Positions 24,999 to 34,948 are shown, counted from the stretch's first letter. The stretch is 45,716 bases of DNA from an uncultured Mucilaginibacter sp. (GCF_903913935.1 NZ_CAIWNH010000017.1:1-45716), one strand, 5' to 3'. Notes: a model not told the origin generated them from the sequence alone. Program-made: numbers and translations.

Positions 24999-25010
24999 CG
25001 TTAAAGCAGA

Positions 25011-26348
25011 TCAATGTAAATCTAACGCATCCTCTTCGTTAATCAGCAACTCGAGCTTTACTGACTCAATATTCTGATCGGATTTTTTCAATACCGTGAT
25101 ATTGTAACCATTTGCTTCTTTCTGCTCACCAACATCCGGTATTTTGCCGAAAATGTCACCAAGCCATCCTGATACCGTGTCGAAATCGCCATCTTCCGGC
25201 AAATCATGCGGCAGGTGGCTGTTCACATCGTAGATGGGGGCAAGGGCGTTTACAATAAATTCACGATCGTTTATCGTTTCAACAATTGGTTTTTCTTCAT
25301 CGTATTCATCCTGGATCTCACCCACCAATTCTTCCACAATATCTTCAAGGGTCACCATTCCGGCAGTGCCACCAAACTCGTCCAGCACAATTGCGATCTG
25401 GATACGTTTTTGCTGTAACTCGCTCATCAGGTCGTTGATCCTTTTTGTTTCAGGGATGAAGTAGGGTTTACGGATAATATTTTTTAAAATAATCTCTTCA
25501 TGGTGGGCCAGCAAGGGTAAAATATCCTTTGCATGTACGATTCCCACGATCTTGTCAATAGTTTCATCATATACAGGTATGCGCGAGTAACCTTCCGTTA
25601 TAATAATTTCAAGTAACTCATCTTTCGTAGTGCCGAGTTCTATGCCTGATATTTTAGTACGGGGTACCATGATGTTTTTAACGATGCGCTCGTTAAAATC
25701 AAAAACATTCTGGATGAGCTCATGCTCGGTTGAATCCAGTGCACCTGTTTCCTTTCCCTGGTCTAGGAGGTATTGCAGTTCCTCAGAGCTATGAGACGCT
25801 TCGCCCTGCACCGGGTTGATCCCCATCAGCTTTAAAATAAAATTGGCGAAGCCGTTTAATAACCAGATTACAGGTTTAAACACTACAAAAAAGAAACGCA
25901 GCGGGAGCGAAACTGTCATTACGGTACGCACTGATCGTTGTATGGCGATAGACTTTGGTGCCAATTCGCCGAACACGATGTGAAACACTGTAATAAAAGC
26001 AAATGCCACAATATGGCTTGTATCGACAATAAATATTGATTTTATGTCAAGCCCAAAGGTGAGGAACATCCGCAGCATCAAAGCAGTTACAACGGATTGG
26101 CCCACCCAACCCAAACCAAGAGAGGCAATAGTAATGCCCAGTTGCGTAGCCGCCAGGTAGCCATCAAGGTTGTGTAAAATACCCCGGGCAACTTTTGCTA
26201 CCGGGCTGCCCGATTTTGCCTTAATTTCAACCTGCGAACCGCGGACCCTAACCATAGCAAATTCTGCCGCAACGAAAAAGCCGTTCAGCAAAACCAGGAA
26301 AAAGGTAAGGAAAAGGTAAAAACCGTTTATTTCAAGATCAGGCCCCAT
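25011..26348 (-). CDS. CNNM/HlyC-CorC family membrane protein with CBS domains
   Basis: 445 residues. The N-terminal DUF21/CNNM part (about 1-190) has several membrane segments and FFVAAEFAMVRVRGS plus LDGYLAATQLGITIASLGLGW. Paired CBS domains follow (about 205-325: IMVPRTKISGIELG, YSRIPVYDETIDKIVGIVHAKD, VLDEFGGTAGMVTLEDIVEELVGEI). A CorC/HlyC-associated domain ends the protein (about 350-435). The family is linked to Mg2+/Co2+ efflux and is often called hemolysin-like. It resembles but does not look specifically like GldE. It lies 7 bases after ppa. Confidence 0.92.
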   Translation of the reverse strand: MGPDLEINGFYLFLTFFLVLLNGFFVAAEFAMVRVRGSQVEIKAKSGSPVAKVARGILHNLDGYLAATQLGITIASLGLGWVGQSVVTALMLRMFLTFGLDIKSIFIVDTSHIVAFAFITVFHIVFGELAPKSIAIQRSVRTVMTVSLPLRFFFVVFKPVIWLLNGFANFILKLMGINPVQGEASHSSEELQYLLDQGKETGALDSTEHELIQNVFDFNERIVKNIMVPRTKISGIELGTTKDELLEIIITEGYSRIPVYDETIDKIVGIVHAKDILPLLAHHEEIILKNIIRKPYFIPETKRINDLMSELQQKRIQIAIVLDEFGGTAGMVTLEDIVEELVGEIQDEYDEEKPIVETINDREFIVNALAPIYDVNSHLPHDLPEDGDFDTVSGWLGDIFGKIPDVGEQKEANGYNITVLKKSDQNIESVKLELLINEEDALDLH

Positions 26349-26355
26349 AGTTTAT

Positions 26356-26901
26356 TTATTGGTACACGGGAAAAGTAGACTTATACAATTCCAAACTTTC
26401 TTTGATCACCTTATGTGCATATCGCATCCCTAAAAGGTGTTCAATGGTAACATTCTTACCTTCCAGTTTTTTGTAATCCTTAAAAAAGCGTACAATTTCC
26501 ACCATTACATGCGGAGGAAGTTCGGCAAGGTCGTTGATGTAGTTGATCGACATATCATTTTTTGCTACCGCGATGATCTTATCGTCCTGTTCGCCGTTGT
26601 CAACCATGTGCATAACGCCAATAACTTTTGCCTCGATTATTGACATGGGGAATACATCAATGGAGCAGAGTACGAGTATATCTAAAGGGTCATTGTCATC
26701 ACAATACGTTTGTGGGATAAACCCATAATTAGCCGGGTACATTACCGACGAAAATAAAACCCTGTCTAACTTTAACAGCCCGGATGCTTTGTCGATCTCA
26801 TATTTGGCTTTGGATCCTTTAGGGATCTCAATAATTGCATTAACAATTTCGGGAATATTATCTCCGGGCGAAACCTGGTGCCATGGATGTTGTGTACTCA
26901 T
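26356..26901 (-). CDS. ppa: Inorganic pyrophosphatase
   Basis: A 181-residue family I soluble pyrophosphatase. The landmarks are [38 protein letters not shown] with the DxDPxD metal-binding motif, and a later Asp/Lys region ([11 protein letters not shown]). It hydrolyses PPi to drive biosynthetic reactions. Nine bases separate it from the dedA stop, so it is in the same operon. The assignment is firm. Confidence 0.97.
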   Translation of the reverse strand: MSTQHPWHQVSPGDNIPEIVNAIIEIPKGSKAKYEIDKASGLLKLDRVLFSSVMYPANYGFIPQTYCDDNDPLDILVLCSIDVFPMSIIEAKVIGVMHMVDNGEQDDKIIAVAKNDMSINYINDLAELPPHVMVEIVRFFKDYKKLEGKNVTIEHLLGMRYAHKVIKESLELYKSTFPVYQ

Positions 26902-26910
26902 TTATAAATT

Positions 26911-27558
26911 TTATTTTAACTCTTTAACCTTTTCGCGATTGTGCTGATTTCGCTTGTACAACGCATAAATCAGCGGAACGCTTGTTACTATTATTAAACC
27001 AATTACAATATACTCAATATATTCTTTTAATTGCGGGTACCGTCGGCCTAAAAAATAACCGGATAAGGTAAATGTACATACCCAGGCAATACTGCCCGCA
27101 AAGTTATAAAGTGTGAATTTTTTAATGTCAACTTTAACAACTCCTGCAAAGATAGGTGCAAAAGTTCTAATTATTGGGAAAAATCTCCCTAAAACCAATG
27201 CTTTGCCCCCATGTTTGGCGTAAAATTCCTGCGCAACATTAATATGATGCTTTTTGAAGAAGAAAGAATTGCTTTTATTAAATAAGGCCGGCCCCGTTCG
27301 GTACCCAAACCAGTAGCCGGTATAATTTCCTAAAACGCCAGCTGCAATTAGTGATAAAACAAGGGTATAAATTGAAATATCAAACCTGCCGGTTGAGCAG
27401 AGTAGGCCCGACATGAATAACAAATAGTCGCCAGGTAAAAAGAAACCAAAAAACAGCCCGGTTTCAGCAAAAACAACAATAAGCAGAAAGAAGAACCCTA
27501 AGCTTATAATTGATCGGGCATCTGTTAAATTTTGCAGGTGTTCCCAAAAACTATCCAT
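26911..27558 (-). CDS. DedA family membrane protein
   Basis: A 215-residue polytopic membrane protein with the DedA/SNARE-associated core: VVFAETGLFFGFFLPGD, the conserved GRFFPIIRTFAPIFAGV and GSIAWVCTFTLSGYFLGRR. DedA proteins act in undecaprenyl-phosphate or other lipid flipping and membrane homeostasis, but the substrate of this member is unknown. It leads the ppa-rsmE run and lies 58 bases downstream of nuoN, behind nested inverted repeats. Confidence 0.9.
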   Translation of the reverse strand: MDSFWEHLQNLTDARSIISLGFFFLLIVVFAETGLFFGFFLPGDYLLFMSGLLCSTGRFDISIYTLVLSLIAAGVLGNYTGYWFGYRTGPALFNKSNSFFFKKHHINVAQEFYAKHGGKALVLGRFFPIIRTFAPIFAGVVKVDIKKFTLYNFAGSIAWVCTFTLSGYFLGRRYPQLKEYIEYIVIGLIIVTSVPLIYALYKRNQHNREKVKELK

Positions 27559-27565
27559 TTGCTAT

Positions 27566-27616
27566 ATCTGTAAAACTACAAATATTAAATGAATTTGTAA
27601 TGCTTATGTTACAGAT
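27566..27616. repeat. Nested inverted repeat between nuoN and dedA
   Basis: ATCTGTAA (27566-27573) pairs with TTACAGAT (27609-27616), and TACAAAT (27577-27583) pairs with ATTTGTA (27593-27599). It immediately follows the nuoN stop on the minus strand. It may slow or end nuo transcription, or act in dedA regulation. There is no GC-rich stem. Confidence 0.4.
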
Positions 27617-29002
27617 TTAAATAAGGTTTGAAATAAAGCCCGGGTAGATGCCAATCAGTATAGTTACCAATGCAGCAAAACCTAAAACCAGTTGATAAAA
27701 TACCGGTACAGTAAGCTCGGCGCGTTCAGCATCACGGAAATACATGGCGATAATTACCCTGAAGTAATAAAAGATACTGATAACAGCATTTACCACTGCC
27801 AATAATACCAGCACTAACTTAAACTGCAGTAATGCGCCTGAGAACATAAAGAATTTACCAATAAACCCTGCGGTAAGCGGAATGCCCGCCAGTGAGAGCA
27901 TGGCAATAGTTAACACAACTGCCAGGAAGGGGTTCTTTTTAGCCAACCCGTTAAAGCTCTCAAAATTATCGCTGCCTGATTGTTGCTGAACAAGTATTAA
28001 GGCGCCAAAGGCGATGATAGAGGCAATAGAATAAGCAGTGGCATACATGAATACCGAATTTGCAGAACTTGCACCAAGAGCTACAATAGCAAATAATAAG
28101 TAGCCTGCATGTGATATACTCGAAAAGGCCAGCATTCGTTTAAAGCTTTGCTGGTAAAGCGCAGTAATGTTGCCAATGAAAAGGGTAATAATAGTGATTA
28201 CTAATAACACAGGCACCCAGAAATCAGATACCGGCGCAAAGCAAGCGCTGAACAGGCGTAAAAAAGCTGCAAATGCTGCTGTTTTTGCCACTGTCGACAT
28301 GAACGCTGTAATCAGGGTAGGGGAGCCTTCGTACACATCCGGAGTCCAGAAATGGAAGGGGGCCGCACCTACTTTAAAGCACAAGCCAACTACGATCAGC
28401 AAGATGCCTGCATAAAACATCGGATCGATGCTATGTGGGTTTTGAATCACCCAATTACGGATGGTTTCGAGGTTAAACGAACCTGTAGAGCCATAAATCA
28501 AGGCAATACCAAACAGCAGGAAGCCTGTTGAAAATGCCCCCATAAGGAAGTATTTTAAAGCAGCTTCATTAGAGGCGAAGTCGGTTTTTTTAATACCTGC
28601 AAGGATGTATAAGCTAACCGACATGATCTCGATGCCGATAAACAGCATAACCAGGTTGTAAAAAGAAACCATTACGATAACCCCTGCCAGTGCAAACAGG
28701 ATGATAGCATAATATTCCGCAATATGATTACTGATCTTTTCAAAATAACCGCGTGAAAGTAAGATGATCAGTATAGTCGTAATGATAGTAATGCCTGAAA
28801 ATACAGCTGAAAAATTATTAAACAGCATCATACCACTATAAATCGGGGTAGCGGTGTCAGCCGAAGTATAAGATGCTACAGTAAAGCCCAGCGCGGCAAT
28901 CAACCCAATAAGCGTTACGGGTAGTAATGCTTTTTGGGCTTTGTATAAACCCAGGTATAACAATAGTATAGGAAGAGTAGATATAATTATTAGGGTACTC
29001 AT
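27617..29002 (-). CDS. nuoN: NADH-quinone oxidoreductase subunit N
   Basis: A 461-residue antiporter-like complex I subunit with about 13-14 hydrophobic segments. Family landmarks are IEIMSVSLYILAG, NEAALKYFLMGAFSTGF, HFWTPDVYEGSPT and KRMLAFSSISHAGYLL, containing the conserved Lys and His residues of the proton channel. It is the last subunit gene of the operon; its ATG overlaps the nuoM stop (ATGA), so translation is coupled. Confidence 0.97.
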   Translation of the reverse strand: MSTLIIISTLPILLLYLGLYKAQKALLPVTLIGLIAALGFTVASYTSADTATPIYSGMMLFNNFSAVFSGITIITTILIILLSRGYFEKISNHIAEYYAIILFALAGVIVMVSFYNLVMLFIGIEIMSVSLYILAGIKKTDFASNEAALKYFLMGAFSTGFLLFGIALIYGSTGSFNLETIRNWVIQNPHSIDPMFYAGILLIVVGLCFKVGAAPFHFWTPDVYEGSPTLITAFMSTVAKTAAFAAFLRLFSACFAPVSDFWVPVLLVITIITLFIGNITALYQQSFKRMLAFSSISHAGYLLFAIVALGASSANSVFMYATAYSIASIIAFGALILVQQQSGSDNFESFNGLAKKNPFLAVVLTIAMLSLAGIPLTAGFIGKFFMFSGALLQFKLVLVLLAVVNAVISIFYYFRVIIAMYFRDAERAELTVPVFYQLVLGFAALVTILIGIYPGFISNLI

Positions 29003-30465
29003 AGTTTTTGTTGGTAAAATTTAAAATTCAAGGTTTGAACCAATTTTGTAACTGCGGCGTCTGATATATGAAGTATTGGCTGCGGATAAATGCCAATTAC
29101 AATAATAAGGGCGCAAATGATACAAAGGACCAGTTTCTCAGTACCTGTAATATCAGTAAAAGTGGCAGTTAATGCATTTGTTTCGCCTTGCATTACCTGT
29201 TTATACATCCGCAGCATATAAACCGCGCCAAGTATCATGGTTAAGCCGGCAACCGCAACAAGGTAAATGTTTACCTGGAAAACGCTGTTGAGCAATAAAA
29301 ATTCGCCAACAAAACCATTGGTAAGCGGGAGGGCTACCGTCCCTAATACGATGATTAAAAATGCCAGCGCAAATTTGGGGGCTACTTTTGCGATGCCGCC
29401 CAGCTGGCTGATCTCGCGGGTACCCAAACGGGTGCTGATAATATCCCAGATAAAGAACATACCAATAACATTAATACCATGGCTCAGCATTTGGATCATG
29501 GCGCCCTGCAAACCTTGCACTGACCAGGCAAAGATGCCGGCTGCAATTAAGCCAACGTGTGCAATGGACGAATAAGCCACCAGCCGTTTCCCATCTTTTT
29601 GCCTGATGGCAATAATAGATGCATATACAATGCCGATTACTGCCAGCACAATTACAACGCTATACCATTGCATATAGCCAAGCGGCGCGTTTGGAATTAA
29701 CCAGCGGATAACCCCATAGATGCCCATTTTTAGCATAATACCTGCTAATAGCATGGTGCCGGCTGCTGGCGCTTCGGTATAAGTATCAGGCTGCCAGGTG
29801 TGGAAAGGAAATAGCGGCATCTTTATAGCAAAAGCCAAAAAGAAAGCAAGAAAAACCCATGACTGTTGTTTGGCACCGAGCGCTAAATTATAAAAATGAA
29901 ATATGTCGTAAGTTTTTTCAGGAGTTTGCAGGTACAGGTAAATGATAGCCAGTAACATGATCAGCGAACCTGAGAAAGTATAGATAAAAAACTTGATAGT
30001 TACTTTGATACGGTTTTCGCCGCCCCACAATGAACAGATAAAATAGATAGGGATCAAAGCCGCTTCCCAACCCACATAAAATAAAAATCCGTCTAAAGCG
30101 GTAAACACTACCAGCAAGCCTGCCTGCATAAATAAAATGAGGGCATAAAATGCATTTGCATTTTTGTATTGATGCTTATAGGTGGTTAAAATGATGAGCG
30201 GAACCAATAGCGTCGTCAGCAAAACCATCATCATGCTGATCCCGTCGATCCCTGCGTTAAAATAAATACCAAATTTGGGGATCCAGGGTACATCCGTAAC
30301 AAACTGAAACGATGCATCAGGTACGAATTTGGATAAAAAAAGTGCAGCTACAACCAACTCGGCAACCGCAAAAGTTAAGGCAGCGTGTTTGGCCGCATTG
30401 TTTTTAAATAACAATACCGCAAGGGCTGCAACTACCGGCAAAAAAATTAAAATACTAACCGTCAT
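28999..30465 (-). CDS. nuoM: NADH-quinone oxidoreductase subunit M
   Basis: A 488-residue antiporter-like proton-pumping subunit with about 14 membrane segments. Landmarks are FNAGIDGISMMMVLLT, FYVGWEAALIPIYF (key Glu), FPFHTWQPDTYTEAPAAGTM and LVAYSSIAHVGLI. The start is 26 bases after the nuoL stop and it shares an ATGA overlap with nuoN. Complete in length compared with typical NuoM. Confidence 0.97.
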   Translation of the reverse strand: MTVSILIFLPVVAALAVLLFKNNAAKHAALTFAVAELVVAALFLSKFVPDASFQFVTDVPWIPKFGIYFNAGIDGISMMMVLLTTLLVPLIILTTYKHQYKNANAFYALILFMQAGLLVVFTALDGFLFYVGWEAALIPIYFICSLWGGENRIKVTIKFFIYTFSGSLIMLLAIIYLYLQTPEKTYDIFHFYNLALGAKQQSWVFLAFFLAFAIKMPLFPFHTWQPDTYTEAPAAGTMLLAGIMLKMGIYGVIRWLIPNAPLGYMQWYSVVIVLAVIGIVYASIIAIRQKDGKRLVAYSSIAHVGLIAAGIFAWSVQGLQGAMIQMLSHGINVIGMFFIWDIISTRLGTREISQLGGIAKVAPKFALAFLIIVLGTVALPLTNGFVGEFLLLNSVFQVNIYLVAVAGLTMILGAVYMLRMYKQVMQGETNALTATFTDITGTEKLVLCIICALIIVIGIYPQPILHISDAAVTKLVQTLNFKFYQQKL

Positions 30466-30491
30466 TTTATATTGTAAACGCTAAACGTTTT

Positions 30492-32396
30492 TTAAAATTT
30501 AAAAACAAGTGTCAGGAGTATCGAAATGATCCCCAATACCATCATGAAAATATAAAAACCTACATTACCGGTTTGCAAAAGGCGCAGGCCTTTGCTTGCC
30601 TCAATTGATCCTTTACCCAGTCCATTCACAATTCCGTCTATACCCATTTTATCAACCACTTTATAGGCGAAGTCTGATAGCGCATCCAGTGGTTTCCGGA
30701 TAATCATATCATACAATTCGTCTATGTAAAACTTATGGTAGGATAATTCAGCCAAAGCAGGGCGTTCCTCGGTATCGGCAACAGGCACATGGGCTTTCGT
30801 TACGTATTTGTTGAAAGCGTAAAACAAGGCTATTACGGCCCCGGCAACAGATAGTCCCATCAAGGTCCATTCTGTAGATTGTGTCAAAGGCGTCTCAGTA
30901 AAAATAGCCGCAGACTGTTTAAATACAGGCGCTAAAAACTGGGCCAGCCAATCGTGGCCACCCATAACCTCGGGAATGCCGATCAGACCGCCAACAATGG
31001 ATAATGCTGCCAAAACAATTAGGGGAATGGTCATGGTAGCAGGTGATTCATGCAAATGATGCTCCTGTTCATGTGTGCCGCGGAACTTACCGAAGAAGGT
31101 AAGATACAGCATCCTGAACATATAGAATGAGGTGAACATGGCGGTAATAACACCAATCACCCACATTGCGGGGCTTTGTGCGAACACGTGCGCCAATATC
31201 TCGTCTTTTGAAAAGAAACCAGCAAATGGAGGAATACCTGCAATAGCAATAGTACCGATCAGCATCGTTCTGTAAGTTATAGGTAACTTGTTTTTGAGGC
31301 CGCCCATTTTACGCATATCTTGTTCGCCGCTAACCGCATGGATTACCGAGCCGGCGCCAAGGAATAATAAAGCCTTAAAAAACGCGTGGGTGAGCACATG
31401 GAAGAAAGCGCCGGTATAAGCGCCAACACCCAAACCTAAAAACATATAACCCAACTGCGAAACAGTTGAATAAGCCAGTACTTTTTTAATATCAGTTTGT
31501 GTTAAAGCGATAACAGCTGCTAAAACTGCGGTTGATAAGCCCACGATGGATATGACATGCAGCGTAACCGGCGCCAAAGTAAATAAGATATTTGAGCGGG
31601 CTATCATATAAACACCAGCAGTTACCATGGTTGCGGCATGGATGAGGGCCGAAACAGGTGTCGGGCCGGCCATCGCATCCGGAAGCCAGGTAAACAATGG
31701 TAATTGTGCCGATTTACCAACAGCGCCTACAAACAGTAGTAATGTGATCAAAACGTAAGGTGTACCAGCATACTGGCTGGTGCCTGCTTGCGGGAAGATA
31801 TCTGCAAAGCTGGCACTGTGAAAATATCTCATCAGAATAAATATGCCAATGATAAAGCCCAGATCGCCGATACGGTTCATGATGAATGCTTTTTTAGCGG
31901 CGTCCGCATAATCCGGATTGGTGTACCAGAAACCGATGAGCAGGTAGGAGCACAGCCCTACACCTTCCCAGCCGATGAACATGATCAGGTAATTTGAACC
32001 TAAAACCAGTAAAAGCATAAAGAAGACGAACAGGTTAAGGTATGCGAAAAACTTGCCATAACCCGCGTCATCTTTCATATATCCTATCGAATATAAATGG
32101 ATCAGGAAACCTACACCCGTAATGATGAGCAGTATTAATGCACTTAACTGATCTACCAAAAATGCAAAAGGCAGCTTGTAAATACCTGCTTCAAACCAGG
32201 TAAACAAAGTTACATTGATAGGCGCATGTGTTGAATTGATCTGCAAGAAAAGGCCCAGGCTTAAGCCAAATGAAACCAGTACCATTAAGCTGCCCAAAAA
32301 GCCGATGAGGCCTTTTGACAGCGTGTTGCGGCCTAAGCCGTTAATAATAAAACCGGCTAACGGTAGTACAGGAATAAGCCAGATGTAATTATCCAT
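30492..32396 (-). CDS. nuoL: NADH-quinone oxidoreductase subunit L
   Basis: 634 residues, including the antiporter-like core and the C-terminal lateral helix typical of NuoL. Landmarks are LLVLGSNYLIMFIGWEGVGL, LPLFTWLPDAMAGPTPVSAL, KKVLAYSTVSQLGYMFLG and HAFFKALLFLGAGSVIH. It is the most distal proton pump. It is separated from nuoK by 112 bases that hold a GC-rich hairpin, an unusually large gap for this operon. Confidence 0.97.
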   Translation of the reverse strand: MDNYIWLIPVLPLAGFIINGLGRNTLSKGLIGFLGSLMVLVSFGLSLGLFLQINSTHAPINVTLFTWFEAGIYKLPFAFLVDQLSALILLIITGVGFLIHLYSIGYMKDDAGYGKFFAYLNLFVFFMLLLVLGSNYLIMFIGWEGVGLCSYLLIGFWYTNPDYADAAKKAFIMNRIGDLGFIIGIFILMRYFHSASFADIFPQAGTSQYAGTPYVLITLLLFVGAVGKSAQLPLFTWLPDAMAGPTPVSALIHAATMVTAGVYMIARSNILFTLAPVTLHVISIVGLSTAVLAAVIALTQTDIKKVLAYSTVSQLGYMFLGLGVGAYTGAFFHVLTHAFFKALLFLGAGSVIHAVSGEQDMRKMGGLKNKLPITYRTMLIGTIAIAGIPPFAGFFSKDEILAHVFAQSPAMWVIGVITAMFTSFYMFRMLYLTFFGKFRGTHEQEHHLHESPATMTIPLIVLAALSIVGGLIGIPEVMGGHDWLAQFLAPVFKQSAAIFTETPLTQSTEWTLMGLSVAGAVIALFYAFNKYVTKAHVPVADTEERPALAELSYHKFYIDELYDMIIRKPLDALSDFAYKVVDKMGIDGIVNGLGKGSIEASKGLRLLQTGNVGFYIFMMVLGIISILLTLVFKF

Positions 32397-32400
32397 ATAA

Positions 32401-32440
32401 GCCCCCTCTAAATCTCCCCCGGTGGGGGAGACGTTAAGAT
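32401..32440. repeat. GC-rich hairpin between nuoK and nuoL
   Basis: TCTCCCCC GG TGGGGGAGA is followed on the plus strand by CGTTAAGATTTTTTTT. The nuo genes run on the minus strand, where the hairpin is not followed by a T-run, so it is probably a mobile intergenic repeat or transcript-processing site rather than a nuo terminator. It belongs to the same hairpin style as 5634, 9438 and 13766. Confidence 0.5.
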
Positions 32441-32508
32441 TTTTTTTAAGTTAAATTTTTAAAACAAAACAAATCCGAAATCGAAATTCCGATTTCCGAA
32501 ATTATAAA

Positions 32509-32838
32509 TTACCATTTCAACCTGTTCAGCACGTTGATGTCTATCGAATTTGTATTTCGATAGATCATTACGATGATGGCAAGTCCTATTGCTACTTCTG
32601 CAGCGGCCAGCGCCATGATAAAGAATACGAAAACCTGGCCCGTGGCATCGCCGCGGTAAACGGAAAATGCGGTTAACAGCAGGTTTACCGAGTTCAGCAT
32701 CAACTCAACCGACATAAAGATCACGATCGCATTCCTGCGGATCAAAACACCGATAACCCCTATCGAAAATATGATAGAGCATAACAGGATGTAATGGTTA
32801 AGCGGAATAGCTTGTATGTTTTTTGATATGGTTTCCAT
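32509..32838 (-). CDS. nuoK: NADH-quinone oxidoreductase subunit K
   Basis: 109 residues, three membrane helices, the normal NuoK size. Family motifs include GVLIRRNAIVIFMSVELMLN, with the conserved Glu in helix 2, and FFIMALAAAEVAIGLAI with the second Glu. Its start overlaps the nuoJ stop by one base (TGATG), so the pair is translationally coupled. Confidence 0.96.
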   Translation of the reverse strand: METISKNIQAIPLNHYILLCSIIFSIGVIGVLIRRNAIVIFMSVELMLNSVNLLLTAFSVYRGDATGQVFVFFIMALAAAEVAIGLAIIVMIYRNTNSIDINVLNRLKW

Positions 32839-33335
32839 CAGGTTGTTTTTGGGTCTTTAGTTGCCAGTAAAACAGCGCCAACCATTGCTGACAGCAGCAG
32901 GATGGATGAAACTTCAAATGGCAGTAAATATTCGTTGAACAAAATTTTGCCTAAGTTTTTTACCAGGCCCAGGTTAGGGTCCTGCAGCATTACCGGTTGC
33001 GAAATTTTAAATGCTTTTAAGGCTGCAATGATGGTTGTTAAAAAGCAACCGCCGCCAACAACCGCTGCAAGCTTAATGAGGCCGGATTTGCGGGGCTCAG
33101 ACTCTTTATTCAGGTTGATCAGCATCAGGGTATATAAAAACAATACCAGGATCGCACCCATATATACAATGAAATTTACCACAGCTAAAAACTGTGCATT
33201 CATCAAAATATAATGAATAGTGAAGGTGAAAAATACTAGCACCAGGTAAAGAATGCTATGTACAGGATTTTTCGCAGAGATAACAAGTATCGAAAAAAAG
33301 ATTGACAAAAATGCGATGAAGTAAAATGTACTCAT
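32838..33335 (-). CDS. nuoJ: NADH-quinone oxidoreductase subunit J
   Basis: 165 residues with five hydrophobic segments. Landmarks are NPVHSILYLVLVFF, AQFLAVVNFIVYMGAILVLFLYTLMLIN and SSILLLSAMVGAVLLATKD, all typical of NuoJ. It forms part of the proton-translocating membrane arm and is coupled to nuoK. Fifty-nine bases separate it from nuoI. Confidence 0.95.
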   Translation of the reverse strand: MSTFYFIAFLSIFFSILVISAKNPVHSILYLVLVFFTFTIHYILMNAQFLAVVNFIVYMGAILVLFLYTLMLINLNKESEPRKSGLIKLAAVVGGGCFLTTIIAALKAFKISQPVMLQDPNLGLVKNLGKILFNEYLLPFEVSSILLLSAMVGAVLLATKDPKTT

Positions 33336-33394
33336 GGTTTATATTTACAAAATACCTTACCCTTTAAAGTGCGGGACAAAGGTATAAAACTTCT

Positions 33395-33892
33395 TTATTG
33401 ATTTAATGGGGCTTCTACTAATTTGTCCTTACCGTATATAAAATCTTTTCTCAAATAGTCTGACGTTACGTGCGGGCCATCCAGGTAAATCGCTTCTTTC
33501 GGGCAGGCTTCTTCACATAAGCCGCAAAAAATACAGCGCAGCATATTGATCTCGTAAACTGCTGCATATTTTTCTTCGCGGTATAAATGTTCTTCGCCTT
33601 TCTGGCGTTCAGCAGCTGTCATGGTGATGGCTTCTGCCGGGCATGATAAGGCGCATAAACCGCAGGCGGTGCAACGTTCCTTGCCATTCTCATCGCGTTT
33701 AAGCGAGTGCAGACCCCTGAAATTTTCAGAATATTCGCGTGTTTGCTCAGGATACTGCACGGTTACAGGTTTCCTGAAAAAGTGCCTCATGGTAATGGCC
33801 AGGCCCTGGAAAATGGCAGGCAAATAGATCCGCTCTAAAAAAGTGAGCGGCTTCGATTCCATTACTTTTCGCTTATTACTTAATGCTTCCAT
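33395..33892 (-). CDS. nuoI: NADH-quinone oxidoreductase subunit I
   Basis: 165 residues carrying two ferredoxin-type [4Fe-4S] motifs, CTACGLCALSCPAEAI and CIFCGLCEEACPKEAI, with an RCIFC region just before the second. These form clusters N6a and N6b passing electrons to NuoB. The N-terminus has about ten residues before MESKPLTF, so an internal start is possible. It lies 12 bases after nuoH. Confidence 0.96.
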   Translation of the reverse strand: MEALSNKRKVMESKPLTFLERIYLPAIFQGLAITMRHFFRKPVTVQYPEQTREYSENFRGLHSLKRDENGKERCTACGLCALSCPAEAITMTAAERQKGEEHLYREEKYAAVYEINMLRCIFCGLCEEACPKEAIYLDGPHVTSDYLRKDFIYGKDKLVEAPLNQ

Positions 33893-33904
33893 CTGTTTAA
33901 TCGC

Positions 33905-34948
33905 TTATCTGTTTAAAAAAGTAATAACAATACCGGTAATGACAATATTGGCTATTGCCAGCGGGATCAATGCTTTCCAACCCAGGTCCATTAACTGATC
34001 GTAACGGAAACGGGGGATTGTCCAGCGAACCCACATAAAAAAGAAGATAAAGAAAAATATTTTTGCGAAAAGCGCGACCACACCCAAAATAGCTACCAGG
34101 TTTGGTGAGTGTATCATATCCATAAAAGGGAAATTATAACCGCCAAAATAAAGGGTAGCCATTACCGCACCAGACACGAACATATTGATATACTCAGAAA
34201 ACAGGTAAAACCCAAGTTTCATGGAGGAGTATTCGGTGTGGTAACCACCAATCAGCTCAGTTTCGCATTCAGGAAGGTCGAAAGGGGTACGGTTGGTTTC
34301 TGCAAAAGCACAAACAATAAATAATAAAAAGCCTAATGGCTGTTTAAAAAAGTTCCAGGTAAACCAGCCATGCGCCCAAAAACCATGTTGCTGTTCAGCA
34401 ATCTGGCGCAAGCTCAGGGTACCGGTAACCAATAGGAGGGCGATGATGGCCAGGCCCATTGAAATCTCGTAGCTGATGTTTTGCGATGCTGCACGTATAG
34501 CACCTAATAACGAATATTTGTTATTGGAGGCCCAACCGCCTATCATTACCCCATAAACACCAAGCGAAACCACGCCGAGTATGTAGAGGACGCCTACATT
34601 AATATCAGTAACCTGCAAGTCAATAACATGACCGGCAATGGTTAACTGCTGCCCCCATGGGATAACAGCCGAACCGATACATGCGGTAAATATGGACAGC
34701 GAAGGGCCTGCTATAAACAGGAACTTGCTTGCGCTTGCCGGAATGATCTCTTCTTTTAAAAACATTTTACCACCATCGGCAAAGGGTTGTAAAATACCCC
34801 ATGGACCGGCGCGGTTAGGGCCAAGCCTGTCCTGAAAAAATGCGGCTACTTTACGTTCGGCATAGGTAGAGTATAAAGCAATCAGCAAGCTGATTGCAAA
34901 AATGATCACTACCAGGACAAATTTAATTATGATATCTGCAAGTTCCAT
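33905..34948 (-). CDS. nuoH: NADH-quinone oxidoreductase subunit H
   Basis: 347 residues, eight or so membrane helices. The quinone-site region is AFFQDRLGPNRAGPWGILQP, with LKEEIIPA following, and the loop FAETNRTPFDLPECETELIGGYHTEY is diagnostic. It joins the membrane and peripheral arms at the quinone chamber. Its ATG overlaps the nuoG stop (TAATG). Confidence 0.97.
   Translation of the reverse strand: MELADIIIKFVLVVIIFAISLLIALYSTYAERKVAAFFQDRLGPNRAGPWGILQPFADGGKMFLKEEIIPASASKFLFIAGPSLSIFTACIGSAVIPWGQQLTIAGHVIDLQVTDINVGVLYILGVVSLGVYGVMIGGWASNNKYSLLGAIRAASQNISYEISMGLAIIALLLVTGTLSLRQIAEQQHGFWAHGWFTWNFFKQPLGFLLFIVCAFAETNRTPFDLPECETELIGGYHTEYSSMKLGFYLFSEYINMFVSGAVMATLYFGGYNFPFMDMIHSPNLVAILGVVALFAKIFFFIFFFMWVRWTIPRFRYDQLMDLGWKALIPLAIANIVITGIVITFLNR

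Noticed and set aside
25011-26348. Naming the CNNM/CBS protein GldE
   Set aside because: The domain order matches GldE, but the N-terminal sequence looks like the general hemolysin/CorC family and no gldD neighbour is present.
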